DNA of 64,000 nt from Trichomonas vaginalis G3 (taxonomy: Eukaryota > Parabasalia > Trichomonadida > Trichomonadidae), in contig NC_067207.1 of the NCBI RefSeq assembly GCF_026262505.1, positions 30,038,082 to 30,102,081 on the forward strand, written 5' to 3'. The position numbers and the translations under genes were made by a program. The notes beneath the pieces are model-generated. The model saw nothing but the letters and a program-made list of their open reading frames with translations, did no database searches and was not told where the DNA came from. Below are positions 23,007 to 32,522 of this stretch, in pieces; position 1 is the first letter of the stretch; each line of letters opens with the position of its first letter.

Positions 23007-24584
23007 ATGGATGATTTTAAAATTTTATTGGATGATGATGATGATGCTGGTAATTTTAAAATTCCAATGGATGAAATAGATTTTAAAATTTTAATTGATA
23101 ATTTAATACGTGATCAAAATTTTCTTAGTTATTATGAATTAAAAGAATATCTCCAAGGATATGATAACATTATAATGAGTGATGATATGGATTATTATTA
23201 TCTGTATTATAAAAATGAAGTTTTGAAATATCATGAAAGAATAATTTCTAAAATTAAAGACAAAATTGAAAATAATGAATATAAAAAGGGAAAAACTAAA
23301 TCACAACTTAAACAATTGAAAGATTTCAAAAATAAAGTATTAACAGAAAAAGATATTGATGAATTATATAATTTATATAATCCTGAGCCACAAAAGCCAA
23401 AGGAACAAAATGCCCAGGTCATTCAGACCATAAATGATGCACGAGCTTTAATTTATGATTCATTAGTTAAACCACATTCAGCCCGACTTTTGAATGAAGA
23501 TCAACTTTTGGAATTCATCCTTCAACATAAACTCGAAGCAGGAAAGTATATCAAACCTTTATATACAGCATATTTAAAACAAATGAATAAAATACATCCA
23601 GAATTAATGGAAGGAGGAATGAAATCCAAAACTTCATCATTCAAAATCAAAGCAGATAAAATTAAACCACTCGCAACACCAAAACCTCCAACAGTAGTAC
23701 CTCCTCCTTCAGTTAATACTTCATCATTCACTTTATTATATCCATTTCAAACATTAAAGAAGCAAAAAGATTTTAAAAAGGGTTTCAAGATATTAAATAA
23801 ACCAACTGACCCGAAAATTCAACCGTTAAAGGAAAAATTTAGTCGCCCTTCATTTGCACTATATCCATATTCATACGAAATCGATCATCTGGAATATTCA
23901 AAAGGAAACGTTACTTATTTATTTGCCATTAACATTAACACAAGATATTTATATTGCATTCCGGTGAAAGGGAAAACAGAACATGAAACAAGAAGAGCTA
24001 TTCAATACTTACTAGATCATGAAAGAGTAGATAATATCAGGGGTGATGGTGATAAAGGATTTCAGGCAGCTATGGCTCATTATTTCCCACAAATTAATTT
24101 TTACTTTTCATCCTCTCCATATACGTTTCATAATAAAATAGTTGATGTGGTAATGAGAACTCTTAGAGATGCGTTAGGAGTTAACGGTCAGATATACTGG
24201 GATGGAAATCATGACTCCATCATACAGCAGTTAGTATATTATTACAATAATACATGGCATAGAACTATAAACATGAAACCAGTGGAAATGAAAAATGATA
24301 TTTCAAAAGAATGGGAATATATTAGAAAGCAAATGGAAAGGTTAAATGATGTTAAACGTGAACAAATTAATTCGGGGCTCATGAATTTTAAACAAGGGGA
24401 TAAAGTTTTGATTCATCTCGATTATGGAAAAACTGATAAATCAATGACAAAAAGAAGACGAAGATTTGACACAATAGCTGAATTTGTTAGATATATTAAC
24501 GGTAATGTATTAGTTGAAGTTGACAATAAATTAATAGAAATTCCGATTTATTTTATTACTCCATTATATTTAAATAATATTTAA
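23007..24584 (+). CDS. int: Maverick integrase (retroviral-type, RNase H fold)
   Basis: A protein of 525 residues. The N-terminal 280 are acidic then linker-like. The integrase core begins near residue 285: EIDHLEY carries the first acidic residue, RGDGDKGFQ the second, and HNKIVDVVMRTLRD holds the position of the third. Maverick and retroviral integrases normally have Glu at that third place, and here it appears to be Asp, with the usual spacing of about 32 residues. A C-terminal SH3-like module (FKQGDKVLIHLDYGKT) follows, with a basic KRRRR patch. It inserts the element and creates the 6-bp duplication. The start is fixed by the leader TTTATTTTATTTTTATATAA. It is one of the few large intact genes of this copy. 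Confidence 0.92.
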   Translation: MDDFKILLDDDDDAGNFKIPMDEIDFKILIDNLIRDQNFLSYYELKEYLQGYDNIIMSDDMDYYYLYYKNEVLKYHERIISKIKDKIENNEYKKGKTKSQLKQLKDFKNKVLTEKDIDELYNLYNPEPQKPKEQNAQVIQTINDARALIYDSLVKPHSARLLNEDQLLEFILQHKLEAGKYIKPLYTAYLKQMNKIHPELMEGGMKSKTSSFKIKADKIKPLATPKPPTVVPPPSVNTSSFTLLYPFQTLKKQKDFKKGFKILNKPTDPKIQPLKEKFSRPSFALYPYSYEIDHLEYSKGNVTYLFAININTRYLYCIPVKGKTEHETRRAIQYLLDHERVDNIRGDGDKGFQAAMAHYFPQINFYFSSSPYTFHNKIVDVVMRTLRDALGVNGQIYWDGNHDSIIQQLVYYYNNTWHRTINMKPVEMKNDISKEWEYIRKQMERLNDVKREQINSGLMNFKQGDKVLIHLDYGKTDKSMTKRRRRFDTIAEFVRYINGNVLVEVDNKLIEIPIYFITPLYLNNI

Positions 24585-24603
24585 TTTTTTTATTTCGTAA
24601 GAA

Positions 24604-24867
24604 ATGAGTGACAACGAAGCAGCCAAGAGTCCAGACGATGAATATAAAAAGAAACTAAACAGAATTAAATCAAAAATATGCTATTACAAAAAGAAGCCGC
24701 AATGTGGTGGGGTTGAAAACGATCAAGAAATAATCGAAAAATTAGAAACTTATCGTTCAATCCTTAAACTGAGTGAAGCAAAAATAAAAGAATTTAATAG
24801 AATAAATAAATTGATTGGAAGAGATGAATTTAATAAAGATGAATTTTTAAACTCAATCCAAATTTAA
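24604..24867 (+). CDS. Small charged Maverick protein, unknown
   Basis: 87 residues behind the leader TTTTTTTATTTCGTAAGAA, 19 bases after the integrase stop. It is Lys-rich with a helical second half (EIIEKLETYRSILKLSEAKIKEF) and one CYYKKKPQCGG segment. No family was recognised. Its position suggests an early gene with the polymerase and integrase. Its 3' end overlaps that of the opposing mini-gene by about 15 bases. Confidence 0.65.
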   Translation: MSDNEAAKSPDDEYKKKLNRIKSKICYYKKKPQCGGVENDQEIIEKLETYRSILKLSEAKIKEFNRINKLIGRDEFNKDEFLNSIQI

Positions 24868-24990
24868 TTTTTTATTCCTCATCTTCTCGGTTTTCGTGGT
24901 TTGTTGTTTTTTAATTAGTTCTTGCATCATTTTTATCATTTCCTCCCTTGTTATGATTCGTGGTAAATTTTAAGCTTGTGGGGTATCCAT
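24853..24990 (-). pseudogene. Small Maverick protein with early in-frame stop
   Basis: ATG at 24990 behind a leftward leader (TTTAATTTTTATATAA). The frame has TAA at codon 7 (24970-24972) but continues for about 38 codons as a basic helical peptide (PRIITREEMIKMMQELI) ending TGA at 24853. Length, leader and the Lys/Arg-rich ending resemble the small protein at 28510-28662, so they may be relatives. Confidence 0.4.
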
Positions 24991-25049
24991 TTATATAAAA
25001 ATTAAATTTGATGTTATCGTTAATGTTTTCATTAATGGTTTTAGGTTAT

Positions 25050-25260
25050 TCAATAATGAATTATTTTTGAAGAACTGAAGGTGCTACCATGTTGTCATAT
25101 TGACGACATGACATTGTGTCAACATCACGAGAGGAAGGTAATAATGAATTATTTTTGAAGAACTGAAGGTGCTACCATGTTACCGGGTGCTACCAGGTCA
25201 AATAATTTCTTTTAAAAATAGTGACAACATGACATTTTGACAACAACATAGGAGGAAGGC
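25050..25260 (-). repeat. Inverted repeat array, left copy (units A+B)
   Basis: Read on the minus strand, one long unit A (about 115-120 bases, core TGTTGTCAAAATGTCATG) is followed by one short unit B (about 90 bases, core TGTTGACACAATGTCATG). Both contain TGTCA/TGACA pentamers in both orientations and GGTAGCACC words. The same units occur in the other orientation at 27661-28277, so the primase-helicase gene lies between inverted arrays. Confidence 0.9.
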
Positions 25261-25282
25261 AAAAATAAATTCAAATCACACT

Positions 25283-27594
25283 TTATAAAGCTTCATTTAC
25301 AGGTATTTCATCATCAGTAAATGAATCCTCATTATCGTTTGGTTCAACCTGTTTATATAATCCTTTCATTTCTTCTTTCAAAACATAACACCATGTTTGT
25401 TTACCGTCTATTCTTCTATGTTTCCTATCACATTTATCCTTAATACTCATTTGAAAATTCTTGTCTTTCATGTCTGATGGTTTGCAGAATAAAGCATTTT
25501 CACACGTCATACCTGCACACAATTCATCATAATGTGTATTTATCCATACATCTATAGGATTTGATGATAATTCAATTAAATCTTGTTTGGCTTCAGTCAT
25601 CGGTATGATTCGTACATTAAATGATGAAAGGTCGTAATTGATAAAATACGTCAGTAAATTATCATAAAATTCCTTAGTGCATGAATTCATCAAATTCTTG
25701 AAATAATCAAATTGACCCTTAAATTTACCATTAACTCTTAAAACTACGTATCTTCTGTCTCCAACTTCAATTTTGACAGGGTAGACGTTATTAGTTACCA
25801 AAATGAAATTGGCAACATTCTGAGCAGTTCTTCTGGGTTGATTCTTTTCATTAATTCTAATCTCATTATCCGTAATAATTGATTTCAAAGCGTTGAAGTT
25901 TGCGAGTCTGTCTTCACCTACATTCTTGAGTTCATTAAGTACAAGAAACATTTTATTCTCAACTACTGAATTGAAATTACCGTTAGCTCACTTATTTCAG
26001 TAATGTTTTTTACATGAATAACCGGCGAGAAGTTCAGAAATATGTCTGTAAATCTGTTTTTACCTGTTCCTGAAGTCCTTTCAAAATAATTGCTGTTTCA
26101 TTCTTGATTCCAGGATGTTGAATCATTGATGCAATCCACCCGAGAAGGTATTTATACACTTCATCGTTATTATCACAAATGGCTTCTTTAATGAAATCCA
26201 TAAAACATCTCAATTTTTGAGTAATCTGGTTTTTCGAGAACGTTGTATTTATAACCTTGAAACGTTGAGAAAACATCTGGAGAATCAGATTTAAAGCAAA
26301 CACCCTTAACGGTTAAATGAAGACAATTGATTTAGTAGTACATCCCATGCTGTTATTGTTTTACCTTCTTCTTTAAAAATTTAATCATTTTGAGTGACTC
26401 TTTCATGTTTGATTGAAGAACGAATGATATTTGATTCATTTTGTCGTGGATATTATAGTCCTTTTGAATGAAGTATTTATTTCCACAATCTACAAAACGG
26501 ATTACACGTGATAAATCCTCAATTACTTCAGAACTGTTTTTATACTGATGATTTTCAGCCTTGCGTCTAATATCTGTTATCAAAAACGAGTCATCAAGTT
26601 TTATATCAAATGTTATTTTTGGCTTACGTAATAAAGGCAAAACGTATTCATCATAATATTCCTTTTGATATAGTTTTAGAATCTTCACTAAAACAAATGG
26701 AGAAGTCATTAAATGTGCATATCTATCACGTGCATTTTCAAAATTATTTTTTGCATTTTCTGTTAAATTGCAGAAGTTATAAACGTTATCGTATGCTTCA
26801 TTAATTAAATGATTAGGTAACGAATTAATTGCTTGAAACAGTGTGAATAATGTAACTTCTTTTTCTAAATTCATGTTTCCACCGTCATTATGTACTTCAA
26901 AATCACAGATGCCATCAACTATGCTCTGAGCAAGTTTATCGTCAATGTTTACATTTTTGTTTTCATTCATTATACTCTTTATTTCTTCATTCTTTTGTTC
27001 AACTTTTACCTTAATATTCAAATCATTTAATATATCATTCACTGTTCTGGTTAATGTTGAGTCATAACTTCCACGAATGAATGAGTATGTATTGATTGAT
27101 TCTGTTGCATTCTTGCGAACTCTTGAATCAGCCATAACCACTAATGAACGCTTTGAATCATCCATAGAAGTCATGATATCAATATCATAATCATTGCAGG
27201 AATAACATTTAATCATTCTGTTCGAAACTGCATAGAAGAAATTAGTGTTGCAATAAATGTGAAGACCTCCAGAAGCGGTTTTAACGATAACATCTTCATC
27301 CGAAAGTTTTGATAAAATGTCTTTTCTAACTGTTTCTTTAAGTTCATCATCGTATGATTTATTGATATCAACATCTATAATCGTTAAATTTGAAATTTTA
27401 TTTACTAATAAAGCCATACCAGTTTTCCTTCCTCTTCCTCCATCATGTTTGAGGTAGTTATGTAAATCAATCGTGTTTTCACCAATTCTTTCGTTGAGGG
27501 TTTTAGTTTCTGCCATAACTAATTCCTCAACTAATGAATCAATAACTTTTTCATCAGAAACGATATAGTCACTATTGTTGTTTGTTGCTGTCAT
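25283..27594 (-). pseudogene. D5-like primase-SF3 helicase, several frameshifts
   Basis: Starts with ATG at 27594 behind the element leader. The first 413 residues hold an archaeo-eukaryotic primase-like domain with IIDVDINKS (metal-binding DxD) near residue 73 and KTASGGLHIYC near 108. The rest is spread over other frames. It includes a D5_N-like helical segment (YKYLLGWIASMIQHPG), the P-loop region near 26070, the Walker-B-like MFLVLNE and the NEKNQPRRTAQNVANFILVTNN and GDRRYVV motifs of viral SF3 helicases. Frame changes fall near 26365, 26308, 26200, 26070 (inside the P-loop) and 25980. Each fits a one-base indel. D5-like proteins unwind and prime viral DNA. The combination with protein-primed PolB is unusual. 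Confidence 0.85.
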
Positions 27595-27660
27595 TTATGT
27601 AGGAATAAAAAAATAAATATAATTTTAAAACTAACTTTATTTTTGGGCTACATCAAATTT

Positions 27661-28277
27661 CCTATGTTGTTGTCAAAATGTCATGTTGTCACTATTTTTA
27701 AAAGAAATTATTTACCTGGTAGCACCGGTACATGGTAGCACCTCAGTTCTTCAAAAATAATTCATTATTGCCTTCCTCTCGTGATGTTGACACAATGTCA
27801 TGTCGTCAATATGACAACATGGTAGCACCTTCAGTTCTTCAAAAATAATTTATTTTTGCCTTCCTCCTATGTTGTTGTCAAAATGTCATGTTGTCACTAT
27901 TTTTAAAAGAAATTATTTGACCTGGTAGCACCCGGTAACATGGTAGCACCTTCAGTTCTTCAAAAATAATTCATTATTGCCTTCCTCCTATGTTGTTGTC
28001 AAAATGTCATGTTGTCACTATTTTTAAAGAAATTATTTGACCTGGTAGCACCCGGTAACATGGTAGCACCTTCAGTTCTTCAAAAATAATTCATTATTAC
28101 CTTCCTCTCGTGATGTTGACACAATGTCATGTCGTCAATATGACAACATGGTAGCACCTTCAGTTCTTCAAAAATAATTCATTATTGCCTTCCTCCTATG
28201 TTGTTGTCAAAATGTCATGTTGTCACTATTTTTAAAAGAAATTATTTGACCTGGTAGCACCCGGTAACATGGTAGCA
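27661..28277 (+). repeat. Repeat array, right copy (A-B-A-A-B-A)
   Basis: Six units. A-type units start near 27661, 27866, 27987 and 28195; B-type near 27776 and 28106. A is about 115-121 bases, B about 90. The shared tail GGTAGCACCTTCAGTTCTTC plus A+T-rich spacer joins them, and the cores carry clustered TGTCA pentamers. The last A is cut short at 28277. The array lies directly upstream of the primase-helicase start. This iteron-like layout suits a replication origin or a regulatory region. Confidence 0.9.
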
Positions 28278-28300
28278 GTGAAATAAAATTTTGTTATCAG

Positions 28301-28483
28301 TTATTTTGTCATCATTTTATTAAGTTCATCTTTAGTAAATAATTTGAATGGATTCACTAATGTTCCACCTTGAGTCCCAACACTTGCCCTGGCTAATTGT
28401 GAAGAACCTGGGATAATTACTCCACGAAATGATTTCATTGGTATCATTAATTTAGAAATAGTTGGCTTAATTAATTTTGTCAT
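28301..28483 (-). CDS. Small Maverick protein, unknown (60 aa)
   Basis: ATG at 28483 behind GTAATTTTATTTTTATCATAA. The 60 residues are basic, with a Gly/Ser-rich middle (SSQLARASVGTQGG) and a helical end LFTKDELNKMMTK. No family was recognised. It lies at the edge of the repeat array and has the same orientation as the structural genes. Confidence 0.6.
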   Translation of the reverse strand: MTKLIKPTISKLMIPMKSFRGVIIPGSSQLARASVGTQGGTLVNPFKLFTKDELNKMMTK

Positions 28484-28509
28484 TTATGATAAAAATAAAA
28501 TTACATCAT

Positions 28510-28662
28510 TTAAATTTTTTTCTTTCTCATTTTCTCATCCTGTTTTGGTTTCAGCAACTTTTCAAGTTGTTGTCTTGTCAGTAACTTTAATTTTAACTTT
28601 GGATCAAATATTGGGTTTCCATCTTTATCTCTTCCAATAACACCATATGGTAGAATCTTCAT
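28510..28662 (-). CDS. Small basic Maverick protein (50 aa)
   Basis: ATG at 28662 behind TTTTTATTTTAGTATAA. The 50 residues have a DKDGNPIFDPKLKLKLLT middle and a Lys-rich end. It is similar in size and end composition to the broken mini-gene at 24853-24990, and the LLTRQQLEKLL piece parallels LFTKDELNKMM of its neighbour. It might be a DNA-binding or core protein. That is a guess from charge only. Confidence 0.55.
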   Translation of the reverse strand: MKILPYGVIGRDKDGNPIFDPKLKLKLLTRQQLEKLLKPKQDEKMRKKKI

Positions 28663-28740
28663 TTATACTAAAATAAAAATTTAAATTATGCCGTTCACTC
28701 TTTTGGAGCTCCTAAAGTTTGTTTCACAAACATTGAGCGT

Positions 28741-30526
28741 TCATTGAACTCTATACCATGCGTAAACTGTCATGTAAGGTGGCATGTAGTCTTTACTTTG
28801 TCCCGTTGTTTGTGTATATCCTGAAACGAAATGTGTATGGTTTCCTTCTCCCTGAGTGTCACTCCAGTAACAATTTATAGCAAACTTAACGTTATCTTTA
28901 ACATCATATCCTTTACCTTTTGTCATTCCTGACCAATCCCAATATCTATGCTTATGCCAACCTGCTTGAGATGTGCTTAAATCTATGTAGTGACTGTGTG
29001 CAGGTAAATTTTCACCTGTAATCGTTTTACTTCCACCCATTTCCTTTGAAGAGTTTGCACAATACAAAAACCTGTCGACTATTTGTTCCCATGCACCAAC
29101 ACCAAACATTGCTTGAGGACCTCTCGCATCCATAGATGTATAAATAGAACCTACTGGGTTCATTAAATCAAACATATGAGATAATATAGGATTGTCTCTT
29201 TTGAACTTAAAATATAGCGCAACTATTTCAGGTTTCTTCTGGTTTGTGTCGGAATATTTTTTATAATATAATCTTATGTTTTCAGGGTAGGTAAAATCTT
29301 GACTATAATATTTATTTTTGTCATCTATATAATAATATACTATTCTCGTTTTTTCTATTGCATTATATCTTTTATATCTATAATAATCTAAATATAATGT
29401 TAACTTTTGTTCATCTACATGTGGTGTTCTCTCGTCATCTCCATAGTCATAATAATATGGTGCTGGAGCTAGGTTAGACAATGTCATATCTGTCATTTCA
29501 TAAACTCTTAAATATTTCTTTTGTTCGTCTCCATATAAGTTTAAGTAACAGTTGTTGTCTAATGGAACTTTAACTTGTGTACCATCATTCTTTATATAGC
29601 TTACATACATTTCATTGTTATTTTTCGGAATGAGTTTACACCGTATACCATTTTTTAAGGAGTGTACAATTGCCATCTAAAATATTTATTTCTTCATAGA
29701 CAGAAAAGTCACCAACAATAGTTTCAATATTTTCAGTTGTTCCTATCAAACTTTGGTATATTCCGTTGACATATTCATTATCTGCCTTCTTCTCTAACTC
29801 ACTGTTGACATATTCCTTATCTGCTTTAAGGTCTAAACATCCTGAAACCCACCCTGTATCTGCTTTAAGGTCTAAACATCCTGAAACCCACACTGTATCT
29901 GCTTTAGATTTTAAAATATTTGATGTCCATTCATGATACCATTCAACCCTTTCTTTAATTTCATTATCTTTTTCATTAACATATTCCTTATCTGCCTTCT
30001 TCACTAACGCACTAGCCACATATTCATTATCTGCCTTCTTCTCTAACTCACTGTTGACATATTCCTTATCTGCTTTCTTCATTAACTCACTAGCCACATA
30101 TTCCTTATCTGCTTTCTTCATTAACTCACTAGCCACATATTCCTTATCTGCTTTCTTCATTATGTCATTTAGGAAACCTTTTATGAATTCCTCATTTAAA
30201 TTAAATCTTCCAATCTTCAAAACTTTAGGAAATGCATTTAATGCGTAATATCTTTGTTCTTCTGGTGGAATTGATGTTATATCATCCGTTATTCCTTTAA
30301 TTTTTGAATTCATAAATAAAATTTCTTTTATATTTGATATCACTGCACCACCTTTGCAAACGAATTCGAAATGTTCATTTTTCAATACTATCTCCAAATC
30401 TCCATATTTCAACCTTTGCGTTTGTTCTGCCGTCTTTGAATTATATGCATATATGGCGTATGTAATGGTCTGAGGGACCTGGGTGCTTTGCGCCTTAAGT
30501 TGCTGTGGTTGCTGTTGTTTAATCAT
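28741..30526 (-). pseudogene. Phage-type receptor-binding fibre protein, one frameshift
   Basis: Two overlapping frames make one protein of about 590 residues. The first (from ATG 30526, good leader) has a globular start and then about ten repeats of 12-18 residues built on KKADKEYVASEL, the kind that forms trimeric fibre shafts. The second (to 28741) ends in a module with GSIYTSMDARGP, FGVGAWEQI, AHSHY, WHKH, GNHTH and PPYMTVYAWYR. That is the layout of phage tail-fibre tips of the T4 gp12/collar type, where paired His bind metal inside the trimer. The second frame has no leader. The join lies in a T6 run at 29651-29656 (A6 in the coding strand). It would serve host attachment. Confidence 0.82.
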
Positions 30527-30550
30527 TTATTATGATTTAAAAATAAATAT

Positions 30551-31259
30551 TTAATCCGTTATCTCATCAGCTATTTTTTCTATTTGAAATTGCCATAATA
30601 TTTCATTCATAAATTCTAAATCACAATCAAATAGGTCAGTTATTCTAAATTTAATATTTGATAAATCTTTTGAATGAAGAATAAATGAATTCCCGGATAA
30701 TTGAAACGGATATGATAAAGAAAATGTGTTTAAGTTGATGGATAAAATGTTTTGTATTGATGGGTAAGAGTTAGGGTCTAATGTTTGATGTGAAAATCTC
30801 ATTGGGGTATTAACTTTATCACATTTGATTAAAATGAAATTGGAACCAGTGTCAGAATACAAAACATCCCCAACATCTTTTTCAAAATTTAATATCCCCA
30901 ACAATGAACGAAAATGAGGAGTACAAAATTTAATTTTCAGCGGGAATTTAATAAGGTTATTTTTCATCAAGTTCAAAAAGTTTATCGGGTTTTGATTTAA
31001 AATTTTCTTCATACCATATGATAAATGATTCATTTAAATAACTTAAAATCGTGTTAATATCCCATTTCGTTATCACATTATTTATATACATATCATACGT
31101 TTTTTCATGGTCATCTTTAATAAATGATATATAATCTGAAGGGTCTAAAAGAATGGGATTAAATTTACCACTCACAGAAACGAGAGTAACATTATAAATT
31201 CCACTAACTGTTAAATTTAATTCACAGTTATTATTCGAAATAATATTGATAATTGACAT
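30551..31259 (-). pseudogene. Maverick protein, minor capsid candidate, one frameshift
   Basis: ATG at 31259 starts a frame that ends at 30957; a second frame continues to 30551. They join at an A-run (30959-30964 on the plus strand), giving about 236 residues. The content is beta-rich (CELNLTVSGIYNVTLVSVSG, later SFSLSYPFQLSG-type segments) and ends in a helix. Size and beta-richness suit the single jelly-roll minor capsid (penton) of Mavericks, but I see no diagnostic motif, so this is a candidate only. The start is divergent from the gene at 31279, with 19 bases between them. Confidence 0.5.
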
Positions 31260-31278
31260 TTTTATTACAATTAAAAAT
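31260..31278. promoter_or_regulatory. 19-bp divergent start region inside the Maverick
   Basis: Only TTTTATTACAATTAAAAAT separates two start codons on opposite strands. If both genes are transcribed, leaders must overlap the opposite coding regions. Confidence 0.5.
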
Positions 31279-31737
31279 ATGGTAAAGCGTTATTTTCCAG
31301 TGATAAATAAAACTAGAATAAGATTACCTCAAGAATTCATAAATTCAACGAATAAGAAATTCATTCATGTTATAAATTTTAGTGTTTTCAGAAAATATGA
31401 GTCAATGTCATATTCATCATCAGGTTATATTTCACTTCATTCAAATTTAGTTCAATCAAACCCATATAATGACCATTTCATAAGATTTTCAGATGGTATT
31501 AAAAATGTAATTGATAGATTAAAATATGAACAGATTGACAATATCGAATTTTTGGAATTTTGGTTTAAATATCCTGATGGAAAAAAGATTGAAGTTAAAG
31601 ATAAAGCTGATACTATAACAAAAACAATTACAATGACTGATCCAGATAGTGGGAAACAAAAAGAAATAAAACAAACGATAGAAACTGGTGAAAGGTCAAT
31701 TATTATTGATTATGATTCAAAGATTATTATTCGATAA
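31279..31737 (+). CDS. Maverick protein, unknown (152 aa)
   Basis: The start at MVKRYFPVINKTR (31279) is preferred over the in-frame ATG at 31246, which lies inside the divergent gene. Beta-rich N-terminal half (FIHVINFSVFRKYESMSYSSSGYISLHS), a central acidic/basic helix, then a KTITMTDPDSGKQ stretch. The frame is intact and lies alone on the plus strand among leftward structural genes. No family was recognised. A virion protein is a reasonable guess from its position. Confidence 0.65.
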   Translation: MVKRYFPVINKTRIRLPQEFINSTNKKFIHVINFSVFRKYESMSYSSSGYISLHSNLVQSNPYNDHFIRFSDGIKNVIDRLKYEQIDNIEFLEFWFKYPDGKKIEVKDKADTITKTITMTDPDSGKQKEIKQTIETGERSIIIDYDSKIIIR

Positions 31738-31753
31738 TGTTAATGCTTGAATA

Positions 31754-32412
31754 TTAAATAGCCTTAACAAAGAATTTTTCAAGTGATATTTTATATTCAT
31801 CAACTATTTTATTGTATATGTTATTATAAGTTAAATGTAGTTCAGTTGTTGTTCCATTCTTTGATATCTTAATTGTGCTAATATCCTTTATAGGATTTAT
31901 TTTTGCAACTGTTCCGCAGCATGAAACCTCATCATCTATGAAAAATTGAATCTTAACGTCTGAATCTTGAACATCACAAAGAATGGCGATAATGTGAATT
32001 AATGATTCATAAGGTAAAATAATTAAACCAGATTGATCAATTAAATTTATTATTGAATCATAATTATTAATTATTATATCACGGTAAATTTTCATTAATT
32101 CAGAATTAATGTCTATTTTATATGGGTTATCAAGTGGTGCTGGGTATGTTGGATATGTGGGAATTTCAACGGGTTCTTTACCGGTTCAGATAAAATGATT
32201 GGGTCTCCATTCTCATGGTTTTCTTCATTCTCCTCATTCTTCGGTAAGTCACGAGTTAATAAATTTGGTTGAGTTGCTGACCTTGTTAATTCAGGACTAA
32301 CATTAACTTTAACATTTTGAATAATTCGTGATTTATCATCATTTACGTTATAACCAACCGTAATCTCTGCTTTTGCGTTTGTGTTCTTTTGACTTGTGAA
32401 ACGTCTTCTCAT
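31754..32412 (-). pseudogene. Maverick protein, unknown, one frameshift
   Basis: ATG at 32412 (leader TTTTTTTTATTCAATTATAA) begins a frame that leaves sense near the DPIILSEP segment. A second frame continues from there without needing an ATG to TAA near 31754, giving about 219 residues. The shift lies at 32181-32184 and is explained by loss of one G from a GGG run in the coding strand. The middle is a Pro/Tyr-rich linker and the C-terminal half is a compact alpha/beta region with CCGTVAKINPIKD. The family is not recognised. Confidence 0.55.
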
Positions 32413-32522
32413 TTATAATTGAATAAAAAAAAGAAAAATATATTTAAAGTTTTATTTAGTTGTTACGGTAATATCCCAAGGTTCATCCTTGTTTGCTTAT
32501 ACTTTCTTTGTAACTGCACCAA

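Noticed and set aside
27661..28277. CRISPR-like array
   Set aside because: Repeat units are long, adjoining and of two kinds with no unique spacers, and the genome is eukaryotic.
29645..29680. Programmed frameshifting in the fibre gene at the A-run
   Set aside because: The run is slippery, but similar one-base lesions occur in many genes of this copy without such context, so a random indel is more likely. Not excluded.
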